NCBI GenBank assembly: GCA_000181795.3
Contig: CM012954.1
Location: 4,440,304 to 4,504,303 of the forward strand
Length of the DNA: 64,000 bases
Direction: 5' to 3'
Source of the DNA: Trichinella spiralis
Lineage: Eukaryota > Nematoda > Enoplea > Trichinellida > Trichinellidae
Part shown: positions 16,454-36,600 of the stretch, in pieces
How positions within the stretch are numbered: position 1 is the first letter of the stretch
How the letters are laid out: each line of letters starts with the position of its first letter
Program-made: the position numbers and the translations under genes
The notes under the pieces: model-generated
Databases searched by the model: none
What the model saw: only the letters and a program-made list of their open reading frames with translations
Told to the model about the DNA's origin: nothing

Positions 16454-18108
16454 GATGAACAGAAAATGTGGGTGTATTTCAAAAAATAAAAAAAAAAGTT
16501 GAAATTCTTTCGCTTTTTAAATCCTAATTAACAATGGTCAAAGAAACATGCTGCACAGTTGAACACCAAGTTCGTCGGTACCTTGAAGCCAATTAATAAT
16601 GCCCACGTCTTAAGGAAAACCATTAGCAAAACTGAGAACTTAGCCGACCAGTGAGGAAGCCAGATGATGATCCGTGACTGGCTTGTCGAATGGTTCGTTT
16701 ATTGCATTCCTCGTTGAAATCACGTGGGCGACTGGCGGCAAAAACCAATAATAAATGATAGAATATTGAGCATAGAGTTGGTTCAGTTTGCTGATTTACT
16801 TGGCGCAATTTATTGCGGTTGTCTTTATTGAACAAATACGGTGCAGCTATAAGAGGACGCTCTGGTCGTACGAAAATTCAGTCTTACTTTCGACGTATTT
16901 CACTGCACACCATCAGCAATCACAACTGTTCACATCACTCTCTCCCAGACATATACACAACAACCACCTTATCATTTCACTACTCCACTCAACTTATAAT
17001 CGTCAACAGTAATACAAAATGCAGTTTTCAGGTAACTTTTCTAATACACATTATATTAATAATTATTTAAATTTCACATCGCAATATTCTTTAGTTCTAT
17101 CAACGTTTTTTAATAGCACTATTCCTATATGAGTATACGAGCCTCTGCTGAAGAATAATTTTAACATTTTCATTGGAAATTGCAAATCGTATTATGCAAA
17201 TTAAATAACAAATCATAAAAATTCTAATGCACAATTGTCTTTCATCTTCATTCATCAACTTTAAAAAACATACATCGCATTATATCAAACTGTACGCTAA
17301 TTCTCAACCTAATATCCCCAGACTAGTAGAACAATTAGTTTGTACTAAAAAAACGATGTATGTATATATTACAGATAAAGATAAAATTGTTAGAATGAAG
17401 AGTCAAATAAATTTCTCAAAAATAAAAATATCCACTAAATCACAAACTACATAAATGGAATAATCTTCAGCTGCAATCGTACTTTCATTTAAAAAAATAA
17501 GCAAAAGTTGTAAATTCGTGGAAAAATTATTTAAATAACTTTCATATTTAATAAATAAGGTCGATACTGTTGGGATTTTAAGAATTGAATCGATTTTCAT
17601 ATTAATTTCGCTATATATAAATGAAAATTAAAAGCTTGAAATCAATAACTTTAAACTGAATTTCAGTTTGCAAATAATATAATATTAAACTGATATTCAT
17701 TACACGCTGGTAAGACAAAATGCTGAGAAAAAGTAATAACTGAAATTAATTCAAAATTTTTCACATAATGAATATTCTTAAACTTAACAAAACAAAAAAA
17801 TAACAGCTTAATACCCATGCTATAAAAAAATAACCAGAAAATGAATAACAAATGCAGTTTTACCACCGCAGTTAATTTTATAATGACAGCATATTGATTA
17901 TGAAATGTCGGTGAAAAAAGCAAAACCAAACCTCTATACTATAAAAAAGGGAAATTATTTTTAAAAGTCATTATCAAATATCCGATTACGCTACATTACT
18001 TATTAATAATGAATAACTTAAAAGCCTGAGCAAATTTGAATTTCAAAACCAACCTCTCAACCGCAAAAAACTATCCGGGCAAAAAAAACTTATAACTCAA
18101 AATTTCAA
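16454..18108 (+). repeat. Direct duplication unit A (promoter and exon 1 of the peptide gene)
   Basis: This 1.65-kb segment is nearly identical to 18119-19775; the two are separated only by ten Ns. It contains a TATA box (16848-16855), an initiator and an orphan first coding exon (17019-17031), with no second exon following. Differences from unit B are scattered single bases and short indels. The arrangement fits two overlapping contig ends or haplotypes left unmerged. Confidence 0.9.
16848..16882 (+). promoter_or_regulatory. TATA box plus initiator, copy A
   Basis: TATAAGAG at 16848-16855 with TCAGT about 32 bases downstream, identical to copy B at 18514-18548. Confidence 0.6.
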
Positions 18109-18118
18109 NNNNNNNNNN
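18109..18118. other. Assembly gap (10 Ns)
   Basis: Ten Ns flanked on each side by near-identical sequence. Confidence 0.99.
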
Positions 18119-19775
18119 GATGAACAGAAAAATGTGGGTGTATTTCAAAAAATAAAAAAAAAAAAGTGAAAGTCTTTCGCTTTTAAATCCTAATTAACAA
18201 TGGTCAAAGAAACATGCTGCACAGTTGAACACCAAGTTCGTCGGTACCTTGAAGCCAATTAATAATGCCCACGTCTTAAGGAAAACCATTAGCAAAACTG
18301 AGAACTTAGCCGACCAGTGAGGAAGCCAGATGATGATCCGTGACTGGCTTGTCGAATGGTTCGTTTATTGCATTCCTCGTTGAAATCACGTGGGCGACTG
18401 GCGGCAAAAACCAATAATAAATGATAGAATATTGAGCATAGAGTTGGTTCAGTTTGCTGATTTACTTGGCGCAATTTATTGCGGTTGTCTTTATTGAACA
18501 AATACGGTGCAGCTATAAGAGGACGCTCTGGTCGTACGAAAATTCAGTCTTACTTTCGACGTATTTCACTGCACACCATCAGCAATCACAACTGTTCACA
18601 TCACTCTCTCCCAGACATATACACAACAACCACCTTATCATTTCACTACTCCACTCAACTTACAATCGTCAACAATAATACAAAATGCAGTTTTCAGGTA
18701 ACTTTTCTAATACACATTATATTAATAATTATTTAAATTTCACATCGCAATATTCTTTAGTTCTATCAACGTTTTCTAATAGCACTATTCCTATATGAGT
18801 ATACGAGCTTCTGCTGAAGAATAATTTTAACATTTTCATTGGAAATTGCAAATCGTATTATGCAAATTAAATAACAAATCATAAAAATTCTAATGCACAA
18901 TTGTCTTTCATCTTCATTCATCAACTTTAAAAAACATACATCGTATTATATAAAACTGTACGTTAATTCTTAACCTAATATCCCCAGACTAGTAAAACAA
19001 TTAGTTTGTACTGAAAAAAAACGATGTATGTATATATTACAGTTAAAGATGAAATTGTTAGAATAAAAAGTCAAATAAATTTCTCAAAAATAAAAATATC
19101 CACTAAATCACAAACTACATAAATGGAATAATCTTCAGCTGCAATCGTACTTTCATTTAAAAAAATAAGCAAAAGTTGTAAATTCGTGGAAAAATTATTT
19201 AAATAACTTTCATATTTAATAAATAAGGTCGATACTGTTGGGATTTTAAGAATTGAATCGATTTTCATATTAATTTCGCTATATATAAATGAAAATTAAA
19301 AGCTTGAAATCAATAACTTTAAACTGAATTTCAGTTTGCAAATAATATAATATTAAACTGATATTCATTACACGCTGGTAAGACAAAATGCTGAGAAAAA
19401 GTAATAACTGAAATTAATTCAAAATTTTTCACATAATGAATATTCTTAAACTTAACAAAACAAAAAAATAACAGCTTAATACCCATGCTATAAAAAAATA
19501 ACCAGAAAATGAATAACAAATGCAGTTTTACCACCGCAGTTAATTTTATAATGACAGCATATTGATTATGAAATGTCGGTGAAAAAAGCAAAACCAAACC
19601 TCTATACTATAAAAAAGGGAAATTATTTTTAAAAGTCATTATCAAATATCCGATTACGCTACATTACTTATTAATAATGAATAACTTAAAAGCCTGAGCA
19701 AATTTGAATTTCAAACCAACCTCTCAACCGCAAAAAACTATCCGTGCAAAAAAAACTTATAACTCAAAATTTCAA
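18119..19775 (+). repeat. Direct duplication unit B
   Basis: Second copy of the 1.65-kb segment at 16454-18108. This copy runs without a break into the second exon of the secreted-peptide gene, so it is the one that belongs to the intact gene. Confidence 0.9.
18514..18548 (+). promoter_or_regulatory. Core promoter of the secreted-peptide gene
   Basis: TATAAGAG begins at 18514 and the A of an arthropod-like initiator TCAGT lies at 18546, so TATA sits at -32 relative to that A, the textbook spacing. The start codon follows about 140 bases later. Transcription start is inferred from the motifs only. Confidence 0.65.
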
Positions 19776-20029
19776 ATTTAGGTGTTACCTTGGTAATTGC
19801 GTGTATCGCTTTGATTTCTTGTCTGTACAGTGTTGACGCCCTTTCTCTTACGCGAGGCACAATACTGAAACGAGATGACGCAGAATTGCCGCTGCCCAAC
19901 GAAATGGATCCAAACTGGAAACTGACACCGGTGTATGTACAACGATCTGGCGTCTATCGACCATATGTTATCACTGGACGATTTTCACCAAAAGATATAC
20001 CAGAAGACAGTGCAATTCGTTATCCATAG
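18685..20029 (+). CDS. Small secreted protein, candidate neuropeptide or hormone precursor
   Basis: Two exons, 18685-18697 (13 bases: four codons plus one base) and 19782-20029, give 86 residues. The N-terminus [20 protein letters not shown] continues SVDA and is a clear signal peptide. The mature part is short and has one dibasic site (ILKR|DDAE) and several single arginines, including VQR before [12 protein letters not shown], where Gly-Arg could give an amidated peptide. It ends AIRYP. No cysteine lies in the mature part, so it is not a disulfide-rich toxin or defensin type. I recognise no named family; a neuropeptide precursor is an inference from signal peptide, size and basic sites. A TATA-initiator promoter precedes it. 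A second copy of exon 1 lies at 17019-17031 across the assembly gap. Confidence 0.7.
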
Positions 20030-21047
20030 ACAGACAGCATTGTAGGCTGAAAATTACTTTTCTTATTAGTATTTTCGAAGATGATTAATTTCAATTCAAA
20101 AATTTTCTCATTCAAATTCAATTTATGGCTAGTTAAAATACCCTATCAAAGTTCTCGATGTACATATGCTATTCGTATAAATCAAAATGTACACTTTCTT
20201 AAATGACAAAATCGAACTCACCAATACAATAGTACAATAACAATCGCAATAAAGTTTGAAAGCAATTTGTTTGCACTTCAATTCATTTTTTCTTACTGTA
20301 CATTTTAAAAAATCGTTGTATAAAAAATAGTTTAACTTCCTCTTACAAATCGACTAACTTTTCTTCATTACATCATATCGAAAAATTATTCCGATAACAA
20401 AACACACGATAAATACACTTGAAATTTTTTCATCTTCCTCAAATGGAATTTTCAAATTCATCCTCGACGAAATACTCAAATTTCTCAGCTGTCAAAAAGT
20501 GATCAAATTTATATCTCTAATCAATCAAAAAAATATCATCTACTACTATGGTTAGTGATACTCAGCTTCTACAGTAAGACAAAACAAACAAAATAAAAAC
20601 CACTTGCCACACTAAAAAATGAAAGGAAAAAAATTATACAAAACATTTTCACTATTAGAGAAATTAAAAATAAATTAAACTGAGACAACTGTTCTCATAA
20701 TTTAACACTACTAATCTACTTTAGATGATTTCAATTAAATAAATGAAATTCACGATCAAACATTTTAACCAACTGTCACAAACCGTAGCGATTTCTTTTT
20801 TAATTTATTAATGGACAAAACCTTTTTTCAATCACCGTCCCATCTACATTTATAAAAAATTTTTTTCTCAGTACAATGCTAAACGTTAAACCAAAAAATT
20901 AACTAAGAGGCAGAAGAAACAACACTCCAAAGTTTTAATTGACAAAAAATTATTACCGAAAATCGTTAAATTGTGTTATACAAGGAATATTCAAATTTTC
21001 TTTCCATTGATGTCAAGAGTTACTGCTGTTACAGTGATGCAGCAATT
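20030..21047. other. Convergent intergenic interval
   Basis: AT-rich sequence between the 3' ends of the peptide gene (plus) and BCS1 (minus). An AATAAA polyadenylation signal for the plus-strand gene is visible near 20250. Nothing else recognised. Confidence 0.6.
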
Positions 21048-22773
<1,726 letters not shown>

Positions 22774-22885
22774 CTAGGGTAAAATAATTAGCACAGTAAT
22801 AATTTGTACCGCTCACTTTGGACCATGTATAGCAGTGTTGACGCACAGCAATGACACATCTGCCTCAGATAAAACAATATTTATT
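22774..22885 (-). promoter_or_regulatory. Operon-type junction MVB12 to BCS1
   Basis: On the minus strand AATAAA (22885-22880) follows the MVB12 stop, and about 106 bases later an acceptor TTTTACCCTAG directly abuts the BCS1 start codon. This is the layout of a nematode polycistronic unit in which the downstream message is trans-spliced. The role is inferred. Confidence 0.5.
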
Positions 22886-22928
22886 TAATAGATTGATTTT
22901 ATAAACAAAAACAATGCATGTCTTTTAG

Positions 22929-24465
<1,537 letters not shown>

Positions 24466-25153
24466 TATTATCACTTATGCAAATAAAACTATACAAAGTG
24501 CATCGAACAACTGGAACTTCTCATCGCCCATAGGCTTATACTGTATAAAATGAAACGCAAGTAAAATTTAAATATGATGTGGTAGCTAGATTTTTGTAGG
24601 TGAAGTTAAAATAATAATTAATAAACAAACGATAAATTTTTATACAATTCATTTAATTATTATTTATTTTTAATTTCAAAAGTAAAAGATTCATGTGCAC
24701 TTACTGAGAGGTCTACTCTGATTCTGCATAACACCTACTTTTCCGCATTGTCCTACTTTACTTAGTCTGTGATGCGGTGCCCATCTCTTCGCATTTTCGT
24801 TCGTATCTCCTTTATACTGCTAGGGGTGATCAGCATTTGTTAAATTTCACACAATCCTATCATTTTAAAAATATTTATCATTTGTATTTATCACGATGTT
24901 TTTCTGCATTATCTGGAACAAGTCAACAATAAATGCCCATCTGGTTTACATACATATGGTAGTTGTAAGGAACAAATGATGCAGTACAACATTAAAATTA
25001 AAAAAAACACTCGATAAACCTACTGTAATAGTTGGAAATGTAATTTATTATTTGATAAGAAACAGCAAGGATGTTATGAACAACGCATTCATCCACAGTT
25101 ATATCTGCTTAAAAAGATGCTGACAAAGCAACAGATACTACGTATTTCAACAA
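24466..25153. other. Intergenic interval
   Basis: Between CHIP stop and MVB12 start, both minus. No exon found; likely 3' UTR of CHIP and promoter of MVB12. Confidence 0.5.
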
Positions 25154-30675
<5,522 letters not shown>

Positions 30676-33600
30676 TCAAGCATAAAATTCGCGCGTGGGA
30701 GCTTTATGGTAAGCGTAAGGATATGAAGGAGGCGTTTTTGAATCGTCCAAAGCATAGCTTCCTTCGTCTTTTTTCCGCATTCGATAAACAATGAACATAA
30801 TAAGCAATATAGCCGCCAACAGTCCAACCACAGACCCACCAATGACAGCTGAAAATAAATTTCAATTTAAAGAATTATATTACTTTAAAAAAGCCAACAT
30901 CTAGCCGTGTGTTTACCTGCTAAAATTCCAGGTCGTAAAAACGAGTCAATGTCAGCAGGTTCGCTTTTGGACCCGAAAATATTACTAGACGGGGAGAAGG
31001 GGTACAACTCCCTGGTCGTAGTAAAAATACCACCACTACCGCTGCTAGTGGTAGTGCTCACGGGTGATCGGGTACTGCTGAAAGCGACAACGTCTTTGTT
31101 TTCATCATGTTCTACCGGCTCATCCACTGGCTGCGTAAACTAATTTGAAAGAATGCAAACAAATAAATTGGACATTTGCAACAGAATTTGAAATTTCACC
31201 CTCACAATATGATCAGTATCGACGATGGGACTTGTAGTAGTTTCAACATCGTCCGTCCAAAATGGACGCAAAGTGGTGTCAAACGGCGAGTACCACTGGT
31301 AATGCGGCGTAGTGACTTCTGTCGGAGTGCTAACTGAAGCAGTTTCCTCCGGATGCCACACATCAGGATCAAAATCATAGCCTTAAAATAATTCTCCATT
31401 TACAAATCAAAATAGCACACTTAAAACAGCCCGCAGTAAATTCGACGTTACAAACCCCAACATTTAATGATTATCCTAAAATTGACTATATATATAATTC
31501 TCTAATCCTATTTCAGCAACTGCCATTAGCAAACGAAAAGAGAGGAAGAAGAACGTGATAAAATTAGTTTTGACAACTGGACTGAAGTTGCATGTGAACA
31601 AAAATCGATTAACAAGCAAAATGAAAATAGCCGTAAGCATAATTTGACAATGTCTCATATTTCAGTGATTAGGAAAAACATAATCAATGCACGAAGTTCC
31701 TACACATTATTGCATCATTTCCTGTTTCAAGCGTATGCAAAAAATAATTCTCCATCTGAAAAAAAGAATTTTACATTCTGTATTCGCTTTTAACATTAAT
31801 TAAAAAAAATACAGCCTACTGATCCAACAGAAATAATAAATAAATTTCTTAATATTTTTTAAAATAAAAGTTGAAATTTTATTGTTAAATTTATCTCATC
31901 GCCGTCGTCTGCTGCAAGCAATGAAAACAACTGGATGCCAGAAGTAAATAGCAATAAAAGTAGTCGACTAGAAAGATTCATAAGCAAAAAGAAGAAAAAG
32001 TCCGTAAAACACATGCAGGAATGCATTTTCTCACAAAAACTACAACTTTAAAATGCTAACTCTGAAAAATATACTCTCCCTGCAAACACTCCATTATATA
32101 GAAGCTTAAATTGAAGAAATTTGCAGTCACTATATTCTCATTATATAAACTGATGGAATTTCGTTGTTGATTAAAAAAACATTTGCTTATATAAATTGCA
32201 TTTCCTATATATGTTGTATTTAAATTTAGATTCAATAATTGAAATGCGCGCATTCCTGAGATAAAAGTCTAATGACATTCAAACGAAGGGCAAGAATGCA
32301 AACTAAGCCACACATACACACACACTGGGAACTTGTTATGAATCATAAACAGCAATTTCACTAAACGACACAGACATATGTTCTATTCATCTATGTGAAC
32401 TTACTTAACATTCATTTATTTAAATAACAAGTAATTCATAAAGTTGAAATATTAAAAGCGCGCATTATATAGATAGACAAGATACTTTACTTATCACTGA
32501 ATCGGAATGCCTATTTCTAAATGTTGAAACTAAATTATTCATAGTTATATCTATGCATAAAATGAAAAAAAATCTCCCCCTAATCAAATTAAACAACATG
32601 TAACTCGTGGAAAATAAATTTTGCTCAAAAAGCCGAAACTGAATAGTATCAAAATGCAATTCAAATAATTCAGCAACATACCAGAAGAGTGGATTTCATC
32701 TGGATAACCTAAAAGAGAGAGGAAAAAAAATATATATTTATTTAATTAAAGCAACATCAGAAAAAAACAGGAGAGAGAAAGAAACATTGAAAATGGCATC
32801 CATACCTGAACCTTCAAGATCAGCATCTTCGTCATCTGGTCCCAAGCCAGATGCAGTGTCCTCTAAATCTGAAACGCCTGGCCTTTCTCCATGGCCACTA
32901 CCAATTGTGACATCTTCATTCTGTGTAAAATTGAAAATTTCTACTTCAACAGTAGAAAAGCAAATAAAAAATTTACATGATATTCGTGACCATCATCTTC
33001 GCCGTCACTGTCGTCATCATCATCGGGTAAATTAACGGAACTTGGGCTCCACTCTTCAAACTTTTCCTGATTGCCGGCGTGCTTATCCAACAGTGAAGAG
33101 CTTGCCTCTGCGGCTAACATCTGCAAAATCGTAAAAGATTTTTTAAAAAAAAAACAAAATATGCTGGCAATAAATGATTGGATTTCAGTTTCTTATATAT
33201 ATTTTTTTATTTCACTAGCGATCGTGTGCTTCTTGTTTTTTTTCCCTTCTCAGAAGCCATGCAAAAGCTGGCGTTGTGATGAAATTTATTTTTAAAATCA
33301 ACCATCAGCAGCGTATAGATAGATAGATAGATAGATAAAGCAGCAGCGCTGAAGTTTAAATTTGTGAGTTTTTGTTTTTAATGGTTCCACTTTCCAGTGA
33401 AAAGTATTCCACTTCCTGTTGCGAATTGGTTCAGTTTCCTTGACAAAATGTGCGCGCAGAAATATAATTATACCCTATATCACATTATGCAAGGTTAAAC
33501 TGTGTCAGTTGTTGCCGTTCCAAGTTGGAAAATTTGACAAATTGAGCAATTTCACAATTTCTGATCATTCGCAGGCAACGTTGAAAATTGTGGATGATGG

Positions 33601-36600
33601 AAATATATAAAAGATATATATATATTATCCAAAAAGAAAAAAATAAGAATAACAAGAAATGGGAGAGGTGGCAATTTTTAACGTTGAAAACGGCGGGGTG
33701 TCGAACAGGCTGCTGCTGACCTTGAACGCCGTGGTGCTTATATTGTAGAAGCTTGAACAAATGTCGGCCAGAGGATCGGCGTCCCGCTGTCTTGGGGAAA
33801 TTGGAACCGAATTCCGTGAAGCTCAGCGCCAAGTACAAAACAAAAAAATGAAAAGAAATATCAAGCCGGGCTTTTTTCCTCTCCAACAACGAGACAAGCA
33901 GAGAAAAGACAATGAGCAACAAACAATGGAGGCAAAAGTGATGATGAAAGGAAAAAAAATACCGACCGACCTGCCGGCCGTGTGTATCCAACCGACACAA
34001 GTGACCAGTGGTCGTCGCGAGAAAAAGCGGAAATCGCCGCTGACCATCGTCAGTTGACGACAAGCATGCTACTGGGCAATCGATACGCCTTCGGATGACC
34101 TCCGCCGAAGTGGTCAGTCAGTCAGTCAGTCAGTCAGTCGTCAGCTAGGGAAAAAGAAGAAGCGGCCGGCCAATGCAGAAAATGAATGCTGCTACTGCAT
34201 GTATAGAAAATATGCTCTGCTCTATTCGGCGGCGGTCATGGTGGAATCGCAGCGGGCGTCGGCAACGTCAATCTGGCTTTGGAAACAAAACCCACAGAGC
34301 CGGCCGTTTTCTCTCAACGTGCCATTGTCGATAATATCTCAATGCTCACTGCCACTCGACAGTGGTGAATCACTTCGTTTTTTTTATCTCTCTTTTCTCT
34401 CTCTCTCTCTCTCTAGCCACATTCACCATCATGATTCTCAGATTTTTTTTGTACAAACACTGGTCGCGTGCAATGATCAACACATCCAGGGGAAAATAGT
34501 GAAATGAATTTAAGCAATAAGCAATTAATTAAAATTGAAGAAAAGTGGCGCGTTGGATGGATGATTCAACCCTACAGAATGGAAAATTATTTTATTGGGC
34601 GGGGGAAAATTGGCGAAAAGCCCCCTCAGTTGTTTCAGGCTTATGTTCCATTGAAACTGTTTGGCGAGCATCCCTTTCACCNNNNNNNNNNCCATTTACA
34701 AATCAAAATAGCACACTTAAAACAGCCGCAGTAAATTCGACGTTACAAACCCCAACATTTAATGATTATCCTAAAATTGACTATATATATAATTCTCTAA
34801 TCCTATTTCAGCAACTGTCATTAGCAAACGAAAAGAGAGGAAGAAGAACGTGATAAAATTAGTTTTGACAACTGGACTGAAGTTGCATGTGAACAAAAAT
34901 CGATTAACAAGCAAAATGAAAATAGCCGTAAGCATAATTTGACAATGTCTCATATTTCAGTGATTAGGAAAAACATAATCAATGCACGAAGTTCCTACAC
35001 ATTATTGCATCATTTCCTGTTTCAAGCGTATGCAAAAAATAATTATCCATCCGAAAAAAAGAATTTTACATTCTGTATTCGCTTTTAACATTAATTAAAA
35101 AAATACGGCCTACTGATCCAACAGAAATAATAAATAAATTTCTTAATATTTTTTAAAATAAAAGTTGAAATTTTATTGTTAAATTTATCTCATCGCCGTC
35201 GTCTGCTGCAAGCAATGAAAACAACTGGATGCCAGAAGTAAATGGCAATAAAAGTAGTCGACTAGAAAGATTCATAAGCAAAAAGAAGAAAAAGTCCGTA
35301 AAACACATGCAGGAATGCATTTTCTCACAAAAACTACAACTTTAAAATGCTAACTCTGAAAAATATACTCTCCCTGCAAACACTCCATTATATAGAAGCT
35401 TAAATTGAAGAAATTTGCAGTCACTATATTCTTATTATATAAACTGATGGAATTTCGTTGTTGATTAAAAAAACATTTGCTTATATAAATTGCATTTCCT
35501 ATATATGTTGTATTTAAATTTAGATTCAATAATTGAAATGCGCGCATTCCTGAGATAAAAGTCTAATGACATTCAAACGAAGGGCAAGAATGCAAACTAA
35601 GCCACACATACACACACACTGGGAACTTGTTATGAATCATAAACAGCAATTTCACTAAACGACACAGACATATGTTCTATTCATCTATGTGAACTTACTT
35701 AACATTCATTTATTTAAATAACAAGTAATTCATAAAGTTGAAATATTAAAAGCGCGCATCATATAGATAGACAAGATACTTTACTTATCACTGAATCGGA
35801 ATGCCTATTTCTAAATGTTGAAACTAAATTATTCATAGTTATATCTATGCATAAAATGAAAAAAAATCTCCCCCTTATCAAATTAAACAACATGTAACTC
35901 GTGGAAAATAAATTTTGCTCAAAAAGCCGAAACTGAATAGTATCAAAATGCAATTCAAATAATTCAGCAACATACCAGAAGAGTGGATTTCATCTGGATA
36001 ACCTAAAAGAGAGAGAAAAAGAAATATATATATATTTATTTAATTAAAGCAACATCAGAAAAAAACAGGAGAGAGAAAGAAACATTGAATATTGCATCCA
36101 TACCTGAACCTTCAAGATCAGCATCTTCGTCATCTGGTCCCAAGCCAGATGCAGTGTCCTCTAAATCTGAAACGCCTGGCCTTTCTCCATGGCCACTACC
36201 AATTGTGACATCTTCATTCTGTGTAAAATTGAAAATTTCTACTTCAACAGTAGAAAAGCAAATAAAAAATTTACATGATATTCGTGACCATCATCTTCGC
36301 CGTCACTGTCGTCATCATCATCGGGTAAATTAACGGAACTTGGGCTCCACTCTTCAAACTTTTCCTGATTGCCGGCGTGCTTATCCAACAGTGAAGAGCT
36401 TGCCTCTGCGGCTAACATCTGCAAAATCGTAAAAGATTTTTAAAAAAAAAAACAAAATATGCTGGCAATAAATGATTGGATTTCAGTTTCTTATATATAT
36501 TTTTTTATTTCACTAGCGATCGTGTGCTTCTTGTTTTTTTTCCCTTCTCAGAAGCCATGCAAAAGCTGGCGTTGTGATGAAATTTATTTTTAAAATCAAC

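Larger units (their letters stand above)
31396..34681 (-). repeat. Direct duplication unit A inside syndecan
   Basis: A 3.29-kb segment nearly identical to 34692-37982, separated from it only by ten Ns. It contains syndecan exons 2-4 with their introns. Differences are single bases and short indels, such as a 9-base in/del near 33940 versus 37240. Sequence quality falls off near 34500-34681, as expected for a contig end. Confidence 0.92.

Noticed and set aside
33485-34063. Long minus-strand open frame (192 codons; 195 in the copy at 36783-37370)
   Set aside because: Low-complexity hydrophobic translation, no domain, no fitting splice sites; the 9-base indel between copies is in an intron. 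Its length reflects GC-richness.
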